From positions 43,501 through 107,500 of the forward strand of contig OZ026549.1 in NCBI GenBank assembly GCA_964020155.1: a DNA stretch of 64,000 bases. The letters run 5' to 3'. This document shows positions 1-13,062 of this stretch, in pieces. The notes under the pieces were generated by a model. That model saw only the letters and a list, made by a program, of their open reading frames with translations. It searched no databases and was not told the origin of the DNA. The position numbers and the translations under genes were made by a program. The first letter of the stretch is position 1, and every line of letters starts with the position of its first letter. Source of the stretch: Chondrilla cf. caribensis. Lineage: Eukaryota; Porifera; Demospongiae; Chondrillida; Chondrillidae.

Positions 1-1250
1 TCTTTGTTGTAGAGGACATTGGCTTTCTCTGAAAGCAGCCCCACTCTGATCTTGTGGATACCTAACAGAAAATGTTTATTGTCTGTCAGTACTCAGTGGA
101 GGTCATCACCCTCACCACAAACCTCTCTTCTTGCGCATGAACCCCTCAATCTTAGCCACACAAGAAGCACAGGTCATTCCCGTCACCGTGAATTGAGCCT
201 CAGCTATTTTCTTTGAGGGTGTAATCAACACTCTGCCTTCGTCTGGTAGAGAATCCTACAGAGAAATTCAAATCCTAATTCCAACAAATAAAAGGCTTCA
301 AAAATGAGGTCACTCACATTGTCACTGTCCTCACTGACAACTGAGGGATGTTTCCTCACTGAATACTTGATCGACAGGATGTCCTCTGAAGTCAGATCCA
401 ATGCATCCGTAGGTGGGTCACTAGATGGAGAGCACGCCTTTTCCTGATTGATGGGATTCTGAACAGATGCTTCAAAACCAAGATCATTGATGCCATCAAC
501 TATGCTCTGAGGAGAGACAATCCGGGGGTCAAAGGTCACTGTAGCCATTTTTTCCTCCAGTGACACGACAATTGAGGACACTCCTGTCAGCTCCGAGATG
601 TTGCTTTGAATGTTGTTGACACACGACACACACACCATTCCATTCACAGAAACGTGAATGGTGGACTTGCCCTCGTTTACCAAGGTGATCAAAGCTTCCA
701 CGTCAAATCCCATATCGTAGATAGTCGTTTTTATCGTGTCCGCACACACAATGGTTGTATCGTATTCTACATAAGCTTCCTTTCTGCTCAGGGAGACCTT
801 GATGGCGATGACACCGGACAACTCACCGACCGTCGACTCGATGAGGTTGACGCAGCTGTGGCAGGTCATCCCCTCCACCCGCCACATGGCAATACCCGTG
901 CTACTGGAGCTCGTAGAGGTTAGGACATAACCGATCTCTTTCTTTCGTAAGGCGCGCGAAACATTTGCCCTGAACTCTCCCTCGTCTTCGCTCATGAAAG
1001 GCTCTACTTCAACAAAAGCGATCTCCTCAGAAGAGTTGGGATAAGGCTTCGCCTCGCACCGGATAACATCGGGTAGATTATAGAGATCTTTGCATAACTC
1101 TTCATAAAACGAAGGCCCTTTGGGTTCCAAAACGTACACTATCAAAGACATCCTCACCAACGGTGTCTCGACCAGTAGAGAGTAAAGCCGTCCACGTACT
1201 TCCAGGTTATGATCGTCATGTGATGATGGCCTTTTATAAGGCTGACTCAT
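1..1250 (-). CDS. ATP7: Copper-transporting P-type ATPase (ATP7A/B family), N-terminal part
   Basis: This is the N-terminus of the copper-pumping P1B ATPase that loads copper into the secretory pathway and exports excess copper. The start codon is at 1250 and the exons read 318-1250, 123-255 and 1-61, leaving the window. Two heavy-metal-associated domains with copper-binding motifs GMTCHSC and GMVCVSC lie in the first exon. A third, GMTCASC, is split over exons 2 and 3 and continues GIHKIRVGLLSEKANVLYNK, which is typical of ATP7. The first 115 or so residues carry no CxxC but have the strand-helix order of the same fold. The pump core is outside the window. Its start lies only 71 bp from that of the divergent TERF2IP gene. 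The family call is firm; vertebrate ATP7A and ATP7B cannot be told apart here. Confidence 0.93.
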
Positions 1251-1321
1251 GTTGGGGAGTTTCCCGTTCCGGCGTAGTGCAGCGGCGCGGCTGGCCGTAG
1301 TGCAGTGGTGGAAAGTTGAAA
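1251..1321. promoter_or_regulatory. Shared divergent promoter region ATP7/TERF2IP
   Basis: Only 71 bp separate the two divergent start codons, so the core promoters and both 5' leaders must lie here or overlap the coding exons. The stretch is GC-rich compared with flanking introns. I see no clear TATA box. Confidence 0.5.
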
Positions 1322-1655
1322 ATGGCGCGAAAAGGTAAGCTTCGAATCGACCAGTTCAAATCCAGTAGTCTGAGCAGGGATTATTCCACTTGCAGCCGAT
1401 ATCCCGCAAACACTGGACCTGTCTTCGATCCTATTTACATATGACAGTGGACATCCCATAGCTTTCTACACACCCAGCGCAACTTTGAGAAAAGATCTTT
1501 CTCCACTTGTAAACGTAAGGTTCAGTGTGATGCATGTAAATATCGAATTTCTGCTCAAATGTATTTTTTGTGTAGAGCGGAGGCGGTATCCTGGTAGACA
1601 CGCTGGACTGTGAAGAAGTTAAAGAAATGAATGAACTGAAAAATCCCATTTACAC

Positions 1656-1717
<62 letters not shown>

Positions 1718-1736
1718 TTGTATCTATCTGGACACA

Positions 1737-1772
<36 letters not shown>

Positions 1773-2655
1773 TGTGTACATGCTTGTATGGGTAAGTAAA
1801 AATCACATCATCTCTATGACTTATATCCTTTAGGATTGTGGATGGAAATACATACTTATGTTCAGAGAATGCTCCTAATATTTTGCACGTGGATTACATT
1901 TTTGAATGTGTGGAAATGGGAAAGTTACTCCCCGCAGAAAGCTATAGGATCACTGTTTCATGTGACTTACAACCTGTGTCTTTATCACAAGATAGCGTGG
2001 ACAAACAGCTGCTGCAGCTCTTGGCTGATATGGACAGCCAATCTCCCAGTGACGTGTCAATTACAGACGTGTCCCACAAGGATCACCAAACTAGTGTGGA
2101 GCGAGAGTTAGTTAAACGTGATTTGTTCAAGAATCACAACTCATGCAACAATACAGAGCACAACAAAGGAGGCTCAGATCCATTTGACCCTCTGCTTTGT
2201 GTGGTAGGACATGTCCCATGCTGTAAAGGAAATGTAGATGAGAAGGCCACTCACGATCGAGTCAAAGACACACTACAGGCCTTGCAGGAAAAGCTTATTC
2301 GTTTGTACATTGAAAGAGGTTCGTGCTCTGCCTCATTTGAAGAAAAGTGTAACCTGCTCATGGAATATACAGACTTTTCTTATGAGGAGTGTTGTGATGC
2401 CATGTATGTCATGTCTGGGGACATCAGCAAGGCATTATACCATCTTTTTCACATCCACAGTGAGTGATAGCGTAACTCTGGCTTATGTTGTCTTTTTATG
2501 TGTATTTTTTCTTAGCCACAGGTTGTTGGACGAAGAGCCAGGACGAGATCCTGCTTGCTGGTTTGAAGAACATGTGTGCACAAACTGGAGACCTTGCACC
2601 AATTGACATAGCCAACAGACTCCACTTTCTAGCTCACTGTGTGTTACAGAAGTAA
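1322..2655 (+). CDS. TERF2IP: Telomere protein RAP1 / TERF2-interacting protein 1
   Basis: RAP1 binds shelterin protein TRF2 at telomeres and also acts as a transcription cofactor. Exons 1322-1334, 1396-1514, 1576-1655, 1834-2459 and 2516-2655 join in frame to about 325 residues. The N-terminal BRCT domain spans exons 2-4 and matches human RAP1 in segments such as LFTYDSGHPIAFYTPSA and ILHVDYIFECVEMGKLLPA. The C-terminal RCT domain, which contacts TRF2, includes MSGDISKALYHL and WTKSQDEILLAGLKN and ends NRLHFLAHCVLQK. Between them is a polar linker with no tryptophan, so the Myb domain found in human RAP1 is not evident. Exon 3 ends at a GTATGT donor that runs straight into a long (TG)n tract. 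Confidence 0.9.
1656..1785 (+). repeat. (TG)n microsatellite starting at a 5' splice site
   Basis: Interrupted (TG)n fills most of TERF2IP intron 3 and begins at the donor dinucleotide itself (AC|GTATGTGTGTG). Confidence 0.95.
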
Positions 2656-2793
2656 CTTGTGTTGTTACTGTAGTAGTGATTGTGCCCTGGCTTGGATTGC
2701 CTTTGCAATATTATTGTAATGCATTATTACCATCCAGTGTACTTTTCAGAACTGTCATCAAATCTAATACAACCATTCAATTAACATGGTTCA

Positions 2794-4438
2794 TTACAAT
2801 CCTCTTTTAGCATCGATTTTCTGCTGCTTTTCTTTTTTTCTTCTCATTTCTTCAAGAAGAGCTCTTCTTCTCTGACTCTTCACCTGAGGGTTCAATCTCA
2901 ACATCACATTCAAATTCTTCAAAGGATTTTTCTTCTGTCCTCGTCGACGACCAGGAGTTCTGCATAGAAGACAAGATGTCGATAAGTGACAGGAATCAAG
3001 GACATGCTACTGGTATCCTCACTTGGTAGGCCGCACAACACGCTGAACCTCATCAGAGTTGATTATACGACTAAGATCTGTATTGGTCATCTTTGAACGG
3101 GGAAGTCTACAGAATTCCCGTAAAATAGTGATCAGATGAAATTTACATAGAAAAAAACTGTTCAGCTGTTGGCAGTCGCTCAATGTACTTACTTGTAACC
3201 AGACTTCACAGTGGAGACTTTGCGGAATGTTCCAAAAATGTCATCCAGAGATTCAAATGCTGACTGAGTCCAAATACAGAATCGCCCCAGGTGACCACCA
3301 GGAGCAAGTTGGAGTAGGTTCAGTCGGTCCACACACACCAGATCAACACCAGGAATGTTCCTGAAAGCTCTTGTTATACCATTGTCAGTCTTGTACACCA
3401 CCAAAGGACCTTTCCTCATTGTGAAACGACGATTACGCATTTTACCTTTACCAGCACGAAGCTTACGCGAGTCTACAGTAAGAGCAAACACACCAGAATA
3501 ATCACACCAACTACAGAACAGGGAATTATCCAATTCATACCTTTGACTTTGTCAATGTCTGCATATGCTCCCACAGCCTTAAGAACAGCAACTGCTTCTT
3601 TGGTCTTGTTTATCTTCTCCAAGTTGGAGGTCACCACGAGAGGTACCTCCTGGATCCTCTCAATCCTGTGACCTCGCGCCATGACCAGTGATGGGAGAGA
3701 ACTGGCTGCTAAGGCAGAAACAGTTGCATAGCGACGCTGGTTCTTGTTGATCCTGCGATGCCAACGACGCCAAACTTTGGTAGGAGCAAACATGCGACCA
3801 CCTCGGCACATCTTACTCAGAGTCAGGACACAACGCACACAAACACATACCCACTAGCACGCCTGCCCCATTTGATGCACCATACTCACCCTCACATTGC
3901 TCATTAGCTGACAATACAATGTGAATCACAAAGAGTATGTGCTTTGTACAGAAGAACTCATGCTGAACGCAATAGAATTAGAAGTGCTTGGGTCTACGGT
4001 TAGAAGTGGTGGATACATTCCCAAAGGCTCCCTGACCAGAACGGTGAGTGCCTCCTCCTCTCACACGAGGTATCCTAGCAACAGCTCTGCCGGTTCCCCA
4101 AGATTCTGCACTGGTTTGATGCCCTGCTTTGGTCGAAACGGCATACGGTTGGCGCTTGTTTTTTGCCATGTTTGTATGAACAAAGTTTACTACATCAGGA
4201 CGAATAGGTGCCCGGAACACAGCGGGTAGCGTCACATTACCACCGTATTCTCCTTGAGGATCGAATATACTGACTAAAGGTCTGGAAGACTGGGGGACAA
4301 AAAGATTATTTAGCTAATTTACAGGAGTCAAGTTGAATGCACATTCACGAGAACATAATTAGGTGAATTACATGAAGGATGCCAAAAAAGGTTCAATAGA
4401 TCAATTCTGCTCTACCTAAAACCCGTTTTACCTACCAT
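2794..4438 (-). CDS. RPL4: 60S ribosomal protein L4 (uL4)
   Basis: This is a core protein of the large ribosomal subunit that lines the exit tunnel. Six exons (4436-4438 carrying only the ATG codon, 4017-4289, 3541-3811, 3193-3472, 3023-3106, 2794-2959) give about 358 residues, near the yeast length and shorter than human. Family signatures include [13 protein letters not shown], the tunnel-loop region [39 protein letters not shown] and [12 protein letters not shown]. The C-terminus is basic, as expected. The first intron follows the ATG directly, a common arrangement in ribosomal protein genes. I looked for box C/D snoRNA motifs in its introns, because vertebrate RPL4 hosts such RNAs, and saw none. 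Confidence 0.97.
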
Positions 4439-4665
4439 AGTGTCTTAGGAGATGGCGATCCAAAGGATTGAAAACAGCACGTGTTTGTCTTAAATGGCCT
4501 CCAGAAGGACAAAACTAGTCTTGTTGTTGAAAACCCATTTGCGAAAGTGGGTCTGGAAACGAGACCAGGACAAACAGGACCGATGAATTATTACACAATA
4601 CTTCGTGCGCTTACAATATAAATTGTGCTATGCTACAATAGAATACTGTGGGCGTAACAAATAAA
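4439..4665. promoter_or_regulatory. Divergent promoter RPL4/COMMD6 with an E-box
   Basis: The 227 bp between the divergent start codons hold a CACGTG E-box at 4478-4483. Pyrimidine-rich patches on the RPL4 sense strand could serve as the 5' TOP-type start typical of ribosomal protein genes. The exact start site is inferred, not visible. Confidence 0.5.
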
Positions 4666-4905
4666 ATGGTGTTCCTTTCCAACCTCCCTCTGGGATTTGC
4701 TGAAGCTGTTAGTGGTTGTAATTCTCTCCCGGATAGTTTACTAGCAGAAATGGTTAGTTTGCCACTTCTCTTCAATGTTATATGCAGTTTTAATCTTGCT
4801 TCATTTTCTCTGCACCAATTAGTGTCAGGATGTGATGGCCTATCTTCAGTCAGAATCGGGTTTTATCTGCACTGATCATTATGATATGGTGAGCTATTTA
4901 TGTGT

Positions 4906-4966
<61 letters not shown>

Positions 4967-5685
4967 TGTGATTAAATGTTTTAACCACTCACTCAGGTCA
5001 TTTCCTCGTCCTGTTGCGGAGATAAACCACTTGCCCAAGACTGTATAAATGTGCTTAGTTTTATTTTCAGGTGAGTTAACTGTATGCTGTATGGTTTGTG
5101 TGAGTATACGTCTTCAGGTCTGTCAGTGGTGGTCTCCACAGGTCAGCAGCTGAGGCAGACCTCTCGAGTGATGCGTTCCTCTCCGAATTGAAGAGGACAA
5201 TGCAGTGGAAACAGCAATCCCTGGCTGCTCTGTACCATGTCTGGAAGGCAGATGGACAAGCATTGATAGGGAAAATGAAGGACAACTGCCTCAATGTTGG
5301 ACAGGTACTTCACTTTGTTGGTCATGGATGGATCGTGTTCGTCCAGAAATTGTATCAAAGGCAATTATATTGAATGTGTTTTCTGCTGCCATTACTTTGT
5401 AGCTGGTGGGAATGGAATGGAAAATGGGTGTATCCATGAGCTCTAGTTACTGTAAGTCCCTGGGAAATCCCCATGTAACATTGCTCCTAAATATATCATC
5501 CGACAATGGTCAGACAAAGTATCATTCGATGGAAATGTCTGTAGCTCAGTTCCAGGTAATGCTGTGTGTATTGAGAGTACAAGACAAAACTCATATTTTA
5601 TAGTCTGTATTTTCATGTATTTCATCTGTAGAACTTTGCTCAACAGTTGCGGGAGATGTCAGCCATTTTAGAAACATCTTCATGA
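4666..5685 (+). CDS. COMMD6: COMM domain-containing protein 6, long form
   Basis: COMMD proteins form the Commander complex, which works with retromer-related machinery in endosomal recycling. Six exons (from ATG 4666 to TGA 5683-5685) give about 198 residues. The C-terminal COMM domain includes VGMEWKMGVSMSS, NPHVTLLLNISSDNGQTKYH and QFQNFAQQLREMSAILETSS, closest by eye to COMMD6 (human FQNFYRQFKEIAAVIET). Unlike the very short human protein, this one has a helical N-terminal half, as in other COMMD members. An earlier in-frame GTG exists but the ATG is preferred. The 3' end faces SLC10A7 with only 54 bp between stop codons. Confidence 0.85.
4900..4972 (+). repeat. (TG)n microsatellite
   Basis: About 70 bp of TG dinucleotides lie in COMMD6 intron 2, shortly after the exon donor. 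Confidence 0.95.
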
Positions 5686-5739
5686 ATATCATTGACAACT
5701 TATTGATGTATTATTTTTCAATGCATGAACAAATATGGG

Positions 5740-7796
<2,057 letters not shown>

Positions 7797-7888
7797 CTTA
7801 TTTTTGAAGTGCAGTAGAAGTATCAGTGTTTAGAGCAATGCCGTCATAAACCCTAGATATCATCTACTCGCCATTTTTGGCTTTAAAA
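7797..7888. promoter_or_regulatory. Shared divergent promoter SLC10A7/microprotein
   Basis: There are 92 bp between divergent start codons, so both genes must use one compact promoter region. No TATA box is obvious. Confidence 0.45.
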
Positions 7889-8212
7889 ATGGCTGAAGGT
7901 AAGATTCGAAAGTGGTTCGAAAGGATCGGCTGGAAAAGTACGACTAGGACGTGGCTCAGTGACGGCAAAGAGCACAGTGACATTTCACATGAAGTAGAGA
8001 AAAAGAAATTGTTATTCGACCCGACAGTCGTCAAAGCTTTCCTAGCTGGTGTGGTAATATCTCATCTGAGCAAGAACTTAGTGGTCGGACTCTTAGCGGG
8101 AACACTATCGGGGATTTTTGTACAACAGAATATTTCCGGTGTACCTAACGTGACTGAGTCGTGGAAAGAGTTCTTAAAAAGATTTGAAGATACAAGATCC
8201 AAAAAGAAATGA
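7889..8212 (+). CDS. Homologue of the SLC35A4 upstream-ORF mitochondrial microprotein
   Basis: This is a single-exon gene of 107 residues starting at ATG 7889. It has a charged N-terminal half, a hydrophobic segment (AFLAGVVISHLSKNLVVGLL, then AGTLSGIFVQQ) and the tail VPNVTESWKEFLKRFED. The human microprotein encoded upstream of SLC35A4 (about 103 aa, mitochondrial inner membrane) shares the same order as I remember it: FLAG, then V-x-G-x-x-x-GT-x-x-GI, then VPNV with a following amphipathic helix. No SLC35A4 transporter frame follows, so here the protein seems to have its own gene. The small size makes the homology suggestive rather than certain. A later hydrophobic frame at 8407-8670 is not supported. 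Confidence 0.7.
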   Translation: MAEGKIRKWFERIGWKSTTRTWLSDGKEHSDISHEVEKKKLLFDPTVVKAFLAGVVISHLSKNLVVGLLAGTLSGIFVQQNISGVPNVTESWKEFLKRFEDTRSKKK

Positions 8213-8265
8213 CTTATTAATGTGTGTTTCTAACATTAATTTTCTCAAAACAACATCAGATGTGT

Positions 8266-8296
8266 GTATACGTGTACATGTGTGTGTGTGTACGTG

Positions 8297-8350
<54 letters not shown>

Positions 8351-8365
8351 CATGCATGCGTGTGT
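8266..8365 (+). repeat. (TG)n-rich stretch
   Basis: Imperfect TG/CG dinucleotides lie just after the microprotein stop codon, probably in its 3' UTR. Confidence 0.9.
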
Positions 8366-9147
8366 GTTGGGTTTATGTGATGTGGAGGTGGTTGTAGACT
8401 TGCACATTGCAACATGTGAATGAGAATGCAATAAGAATTCTATTATTCCATTTGCGTTGGTTGGTGTTTCTAGAATGTCTGGTTCCTTGGCATGATCTCA
8501 GTTTTGCTGGTGCTACATTCCTGGCCCAGACACTCTGTCACCTTCACAGATTGGATGTGGTAGACCTTTCCGCTCTGCAGCTCTTGTTGATATCATACAT
8601 AATATGTAGCCTTTTGATATTTATTGGTTTATTTTTAAGTATACAAACCAAAAAATCCTCTTGTAATTAGTCAATTAGATAAGATTTCATGGAAAGCACT
8701 TGGTGCTGTGGTAGAGCCCCAGTATTTCCAATCTACCAACCTTCTAACCTGCAACAACCATCCACACCACACATCTCATGAAGTCTTTATGGTGAGGGTG
8801 ACCCAACGCATACGACTGCATCACTAATTTCACATCTCAATAGTTCAATCATCTCACAATTTGCCATAACTGTATATCATAATAAATCAAATTATAATTG
8901 GTGAGCTAATAATAACAATACAGCATGCGTAGCAAGTGATAGTACTCTATAATTCACAATGTAAAAAGTCATTGAATTCAAAAAAATAGAATCTACAACA
9001 AAATAATCTGATATTCTAATAATTGGGACCAATTTGCTGCTGATTAATGAGACTTGTGGAGCTACCAGCCCTAGAGGATGCAATAGAACCATGTCACAGT
9101 CACCAGCCCAAGGAAAAGGACCTGAATCATACCTTGTAAATAGTTCA
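8366..9147. other. Intergenic, AT-rich, no gene seen
   Basis: This is convergent space between the microprotein and the PH-domain gene. It likely holds both 3' UTRs. No convincing reading frame with homology was seen. Confidence 0.5.
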
Positions 9148-11118
9148 TTATGAAGAGCCTTCTTCTGTAGCTGGTTCCTCCTTGGGTGGTTCCTCTTTGG
9201 GTGTTTCCTCCTTGGGTGGTTCTTCCTTGGGTGGTTCCTCTTTGGGTTCTTCCTCCTTGGGCGGTTCCTCCTTGGGTGGTTCTTCCTCCTTGGGTGGTTC
9301 CTCCTTGGGCGGTTCCTCCTTGGGTGGTTCTTCCTCCTTGGGTGGTTCTTCCTCCTTGGGCGGTTCCTCCTTGGGCGGTTCCTCCTTGGGCGGTTCCTCC
9401 TTGGGTGGTTCTTCCTCCTTGGGTGGTTCTTCCTCCTTGGGCGGTTCCTCCTTGGGCGGTTCCTCTTTGGGTGGTTCCTCTACTTTGGGTGGCTCCTCCT
9501 CCTTGGGTGGTCCATCTTCCTTTGGAGGATCTTCTTTGGGTGTGTCTTCCTGCTTAGGCTCAGCTAGATAATGGACGATTGGGTCACAAAACCATCCCAT
9601 CAGTCTAGACCACACAATAGTGCATACTTTGGTCTTCCTTAGTGACCTGAGCCTCTTGTGTCTGAGGCTCTTGTGACTGAGCAGTGGCACCTTCACCACC
9701 CTCCTGCCCCTCCTGCTGCTGCTCCTGTTCTTTTTGTTTTTCAGCTTCTTCGGCTTTCTTCAACAGAGCAGCATATTTGGGCTGTATTTCTTTATCTTTA
9801 TCACAATACTACAAAAGCAAATAGGTAAAAATTAACTGAAATATAACATGCACACACATACACATCATCACACACACAAAACACAACACACACACACACA
9901 TACACACAGTTCTCTGCGTTCAAGGTACCTAAGTAATAAACATTCCTTACCTTGTTCTGGGCTTCCTTAATCTTCTCTAACCAAGTCCTACAACATGAGG
10001 TCATCAACATGATGAAAGACAACACCTTCATGCAAGGTCTGGTGTAAGTATGGATACAGAAAGGTCACTAACTCTTTCTCTTCTGCAGTATGAGCAACAA
10101 AGTAATAGATCTTCCCCGGCGTGCCTACTACAAAGCATCGCTCAACCTCAGGTACAGGCCAACTGGACCCGACTCCTGGAAACCTCTGTCTGGCGTCTGC
10201 GATGGTGGACACAAGACAATACCCTTCCTGCTTCCTCGGGCCTTCGGGTGGCGGCTGCTGCTTGAACCACCTCAGGTACTGTCCCTCCCCCTCTAGAGAC
10301 AACCAGGAGCTCACCCAGCGACCTAAAACCTCGGCTAATTGTAGAGAAGGACACTGTATGAGACTACCAGTCATGCTACTTGAGTACAACTGAATGCAAC
10401 TCATGCTGGTGAAGATAAGGAGAGTGGAACACATTAAGTACATTAACGTCAGTTGATATGTAGACACCACATAGAGAGGCAACAGTAGTTCAAAGGCAGA
10501 GGCCCTACATTAACAGCAACTATTAAACTATTTTCAGCATCTGTGGTCAGAAAGGAATGGACAACAAAAGCAACACAGAACACACCAAAACAACAAACTG
10601 GACATAATGCTTGCGTGTTTGCACATGTATTAGTGTGTGTGGTCTACATGTGTGTGCATCTGAGTGTGTGTATACGTCTCTCTCTCTCTCTCACTGTGTG
10701 TGTGTGTGTGTGTGTGCATGTGTGTGTGTGTGTAATAATTTGAGATTGGGCTAGAGCACCAGCAAATTCATTCCAGCTCTTGTCTGACTTCAGGAGCAGA
10801 CGGGGACAGGTCAGCTAGTGATGTAAGAGAGTAACCCCATACTCAGCAATGTGTGGAGGCAGTAGGTGACCTCAAAGAACCACAAATATCCATAAAAGAA
10901 TCCACAGCTACAGCCAGACCAGACCCACCATAACAGTCCAGGGCTAAAAATAACTTACAACACGTAAACCACGCCCATTGACCGAATAAGGACTTGTACG
11001 AAAGGCACCCTAGCCATGAATATTGTTAGTTATTACAAGAATGCTAAGGCTTACAGCAACTTAACATCAAAGGTTACCTTCTGACAGTGCTGGTCTGTAT
11101 TAACACACACACACACAC

Positions 11119-11177
<59 letters not shown>

Positions 11178-11700
11178 ATTCCTAATTTGAATTAAATCAG
11201 CCACCACTGGAGGCAGGTCTGTGAATTCAAGTAAAGTCAATACGGAATTGTGTGTAGGAAGACATGAACTATTGATGATGGGTTGAATGGGGTCAGCAAC
11301 ATTCCTCCAAGCTTACTTCTCCTCTGAATGGCTCCCTCGTGAACAATCTTTGGATCAACAGGAGTACGTTCTGATTTGGCTCTTTTCACTTTCTTCTCTT
11401 TTGCTGGCTTCTTCTCAGCTGTTTCTTCCCCATTACCCTCTATCAGTGGAAAGTAAAGTATTTAATAAGCAAAAAAAACAAACAAGCACTCGCGCACACA
11501 CACACGGAGGCAACGAGAGGGAGAGAACCTTGCTTGGTGGTTTGCGGTTCGCCTTCCTCTGTTCCTCCCACTGCTCCCGGCGGTTGCTGTTCCCCATCTT
11601 GTTCAGCTGGCTTATCCTCCACTTTGGGTTCCTCCGTCTTAGTTTCCTCCACCTTAGGAGTTTCTTCAGTGGTAGGTTCTTGCTGGTTTTCCGTCGACAT
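9148..11700 (-). CDS. PH-domain protein with Pro-Lys-Glu repeat tail
   Basis: Six exons join in frame: 11529-11700, 11317-11439, 10058-10334, 9951-9987, 9628-9808 and 9148-9563. The N-terminus is acidic and low-complexity. A pleckstrin homology domain follows: EGAIQRR, then LGRWVSSWLSLEGEGQYLRW, an insertion, and RCFVVGTPGKIYYFVAHTAE, closing with TWLEKIKEAQNK, where the conserved tryptophan and last helix are visible. PH domains bind phosphoinositides or proteins at membranes. Then come a Gln/Glu-rich helix and about 25 tandem PPKEE-type units. I do not recognise an orthologue. The join at 11317/10334 skips about 980 bp of intron and is supported by the continuous PH fold. Confidence 0.7.
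9170..9530 (-). repeat. Coding minisatellite (PPKEE / PPKEEE units)
   Basis: Units of 15 and 18 bp encode PPKEE and PPKEEE in the C-terminal tail. Length changes keep the frame, and the array has no stop in any of the three sense-strand or antisense frames over most of its length. Confidence 0.9.
10622..10735 (+). repeat. TG/TC-rich simple sequence
   Basis: Mixed (TG)n and (TC)n tract in the long intron of the PH-domain gene. Confidence 0.85.
11103..11174 (+). repeat. Self-complementary (AC)n-(TG)n tract
   Basis: About nine AC units are followed directly by about 26 TG units, making an inverted dinucleotide tract able to fold on itself. Confidence 0.9.
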
Positions 11701-13062
11701 TCTATCGATCCGATCTATATGTTCTGATCTAATATTGAACGAGGAAATGGTGAATGTCGAGTTTGCAGAAAATCGACCAGTTCTCGAAGCCACGTTTAGT
11801 AGACCTGTTTAAAGCTCCTCTTACCTCAAACTGCTGGTATTGACCTCGACTCGGACGTCCAGTGGATCTCACAACGGATCGATCTCGCTCAAACTCAAGG
11901 TTTTGGTTCACCGGTTACCTAATAAGGCAGTAATGAGTGCTCGATCGACGTACCGATAAATTGAGTGTAACGGCACACCAGGACGTCTGAGTAAACAAAT
12001 AAAGCGTTGAATGACGTATTCGTTCCCGTATGTAGGGCTTGAGCAGTTGAGATAACCTGCCTAGCGAAATTGAGACGACTGCGCTTGCTGTTTTCGCTGC
12101 TATCCTGTTACTTCACGAAACCTTTCAAAACGTAATCATTAACAATGTCCTTTTTTTCAGCACCATTCATTTCATACCGTGGCACAGTAAAGCGTGTACT
12201 GTGTGTTTGCGTGTGTTTGCGTTCGTGCGTGGGTGTTGTGTGCGTGTGGTGTGTGTGTGCCCAGGTGCGATTTGAATTACACATATCGCATGTACTTACA
12301 AACAGCACATGTACACAACACGCACCATCTTCACAACTAACCTAATCTAGTGCATTGAAGTAAATTGGAGCTTTTTTTATGTAGTAATTGTACACCACAA
12401 GGTCACACGTCAATGCTTTGAACTTCTCTGAATTGGCATATTGAATTAAACAGAACCTCGACTGCATCACATCATGTGAGCACCATGCAGTAACAAAAGG
12501 AAAATCCTTATACACCTGTTTGTGGAGTTTGTTTCCATGGCAACAGCAGAGTAGCAGCCATACAACATAGACCCCTACCACCTGTTAGTAGCCTTTGTGT
12601 CCATCGGATGGTCATACACCTCTAGGACATAAGCCCAACCTCATGGTGAGTCATTGTGCCAGCTGTATGTTGACCCCATGGCTATCTACATACGTAATAA
12701 TTGACTCAATATGGGTTCAGTTGGTGTTAGCAACTAGCAATACACAATTCTAAGCGAGGCATATCTACATGTCGCAATGCTGTACAGGGTTAACAATTTC
12801 CAATTCATTAATACATCTGTAATAAAACAGATTTAAACTTTTCAAAAGTGAACAGATACAAATTGTTACAATTCAGAATCAAAATGAACATTATGTAAGA
12901 AGAAAGATTGATACAGAGAAAAAGTGCAAATACATGAGAACGGAAAGGACTGTTGGGAGTACCAAACACAAAACATTAATTGGATCTGTACAATAAAACA
13001 ACAACGTACAAGATGAACAAAGAAAATGTCAATTATTATTCACAAGTATGTGTGGGCGTGAA
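11701..13062. other. Intergenic between PH-domain gene and ADCY9-like gene
   Basis: It contains the presumed promoter of the PH-domain gene near 11701-12060 and the presumed 3' UTR of the cyclase near 12780-13062. A short minus frame at 12342-12581 has a hydrophobic start but no recognisable family. Confidence 0.4.

Noticed and set aside
2960..4435. Intronic box C/D snoRNA in RPL4
   Set aside because: No TGATGA box paired with a CTGA box on the sense strand in any of the five introns.
8407..8670. Hydrophobic 87-residue plus frame after the microprotein, considered as a possible transporter fragment
   Set aside because: No SLC35A4-like motifs and only two hydrophobic patches; likely 3' UTR.
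10750..10960. Possible extra exon in the long intron of the PH-domain gene
   Set aside because: The PH fold is continuous when 11317 is joined directly to 10334; the candidate adds an unrelated stretch that reaches a stop.
12342..12581. Minus-strand frame of 79 residues with a hydrophobic start
   Set aside because: No family resemblance, no splice partner and AT-rich surroundings; likely chance.
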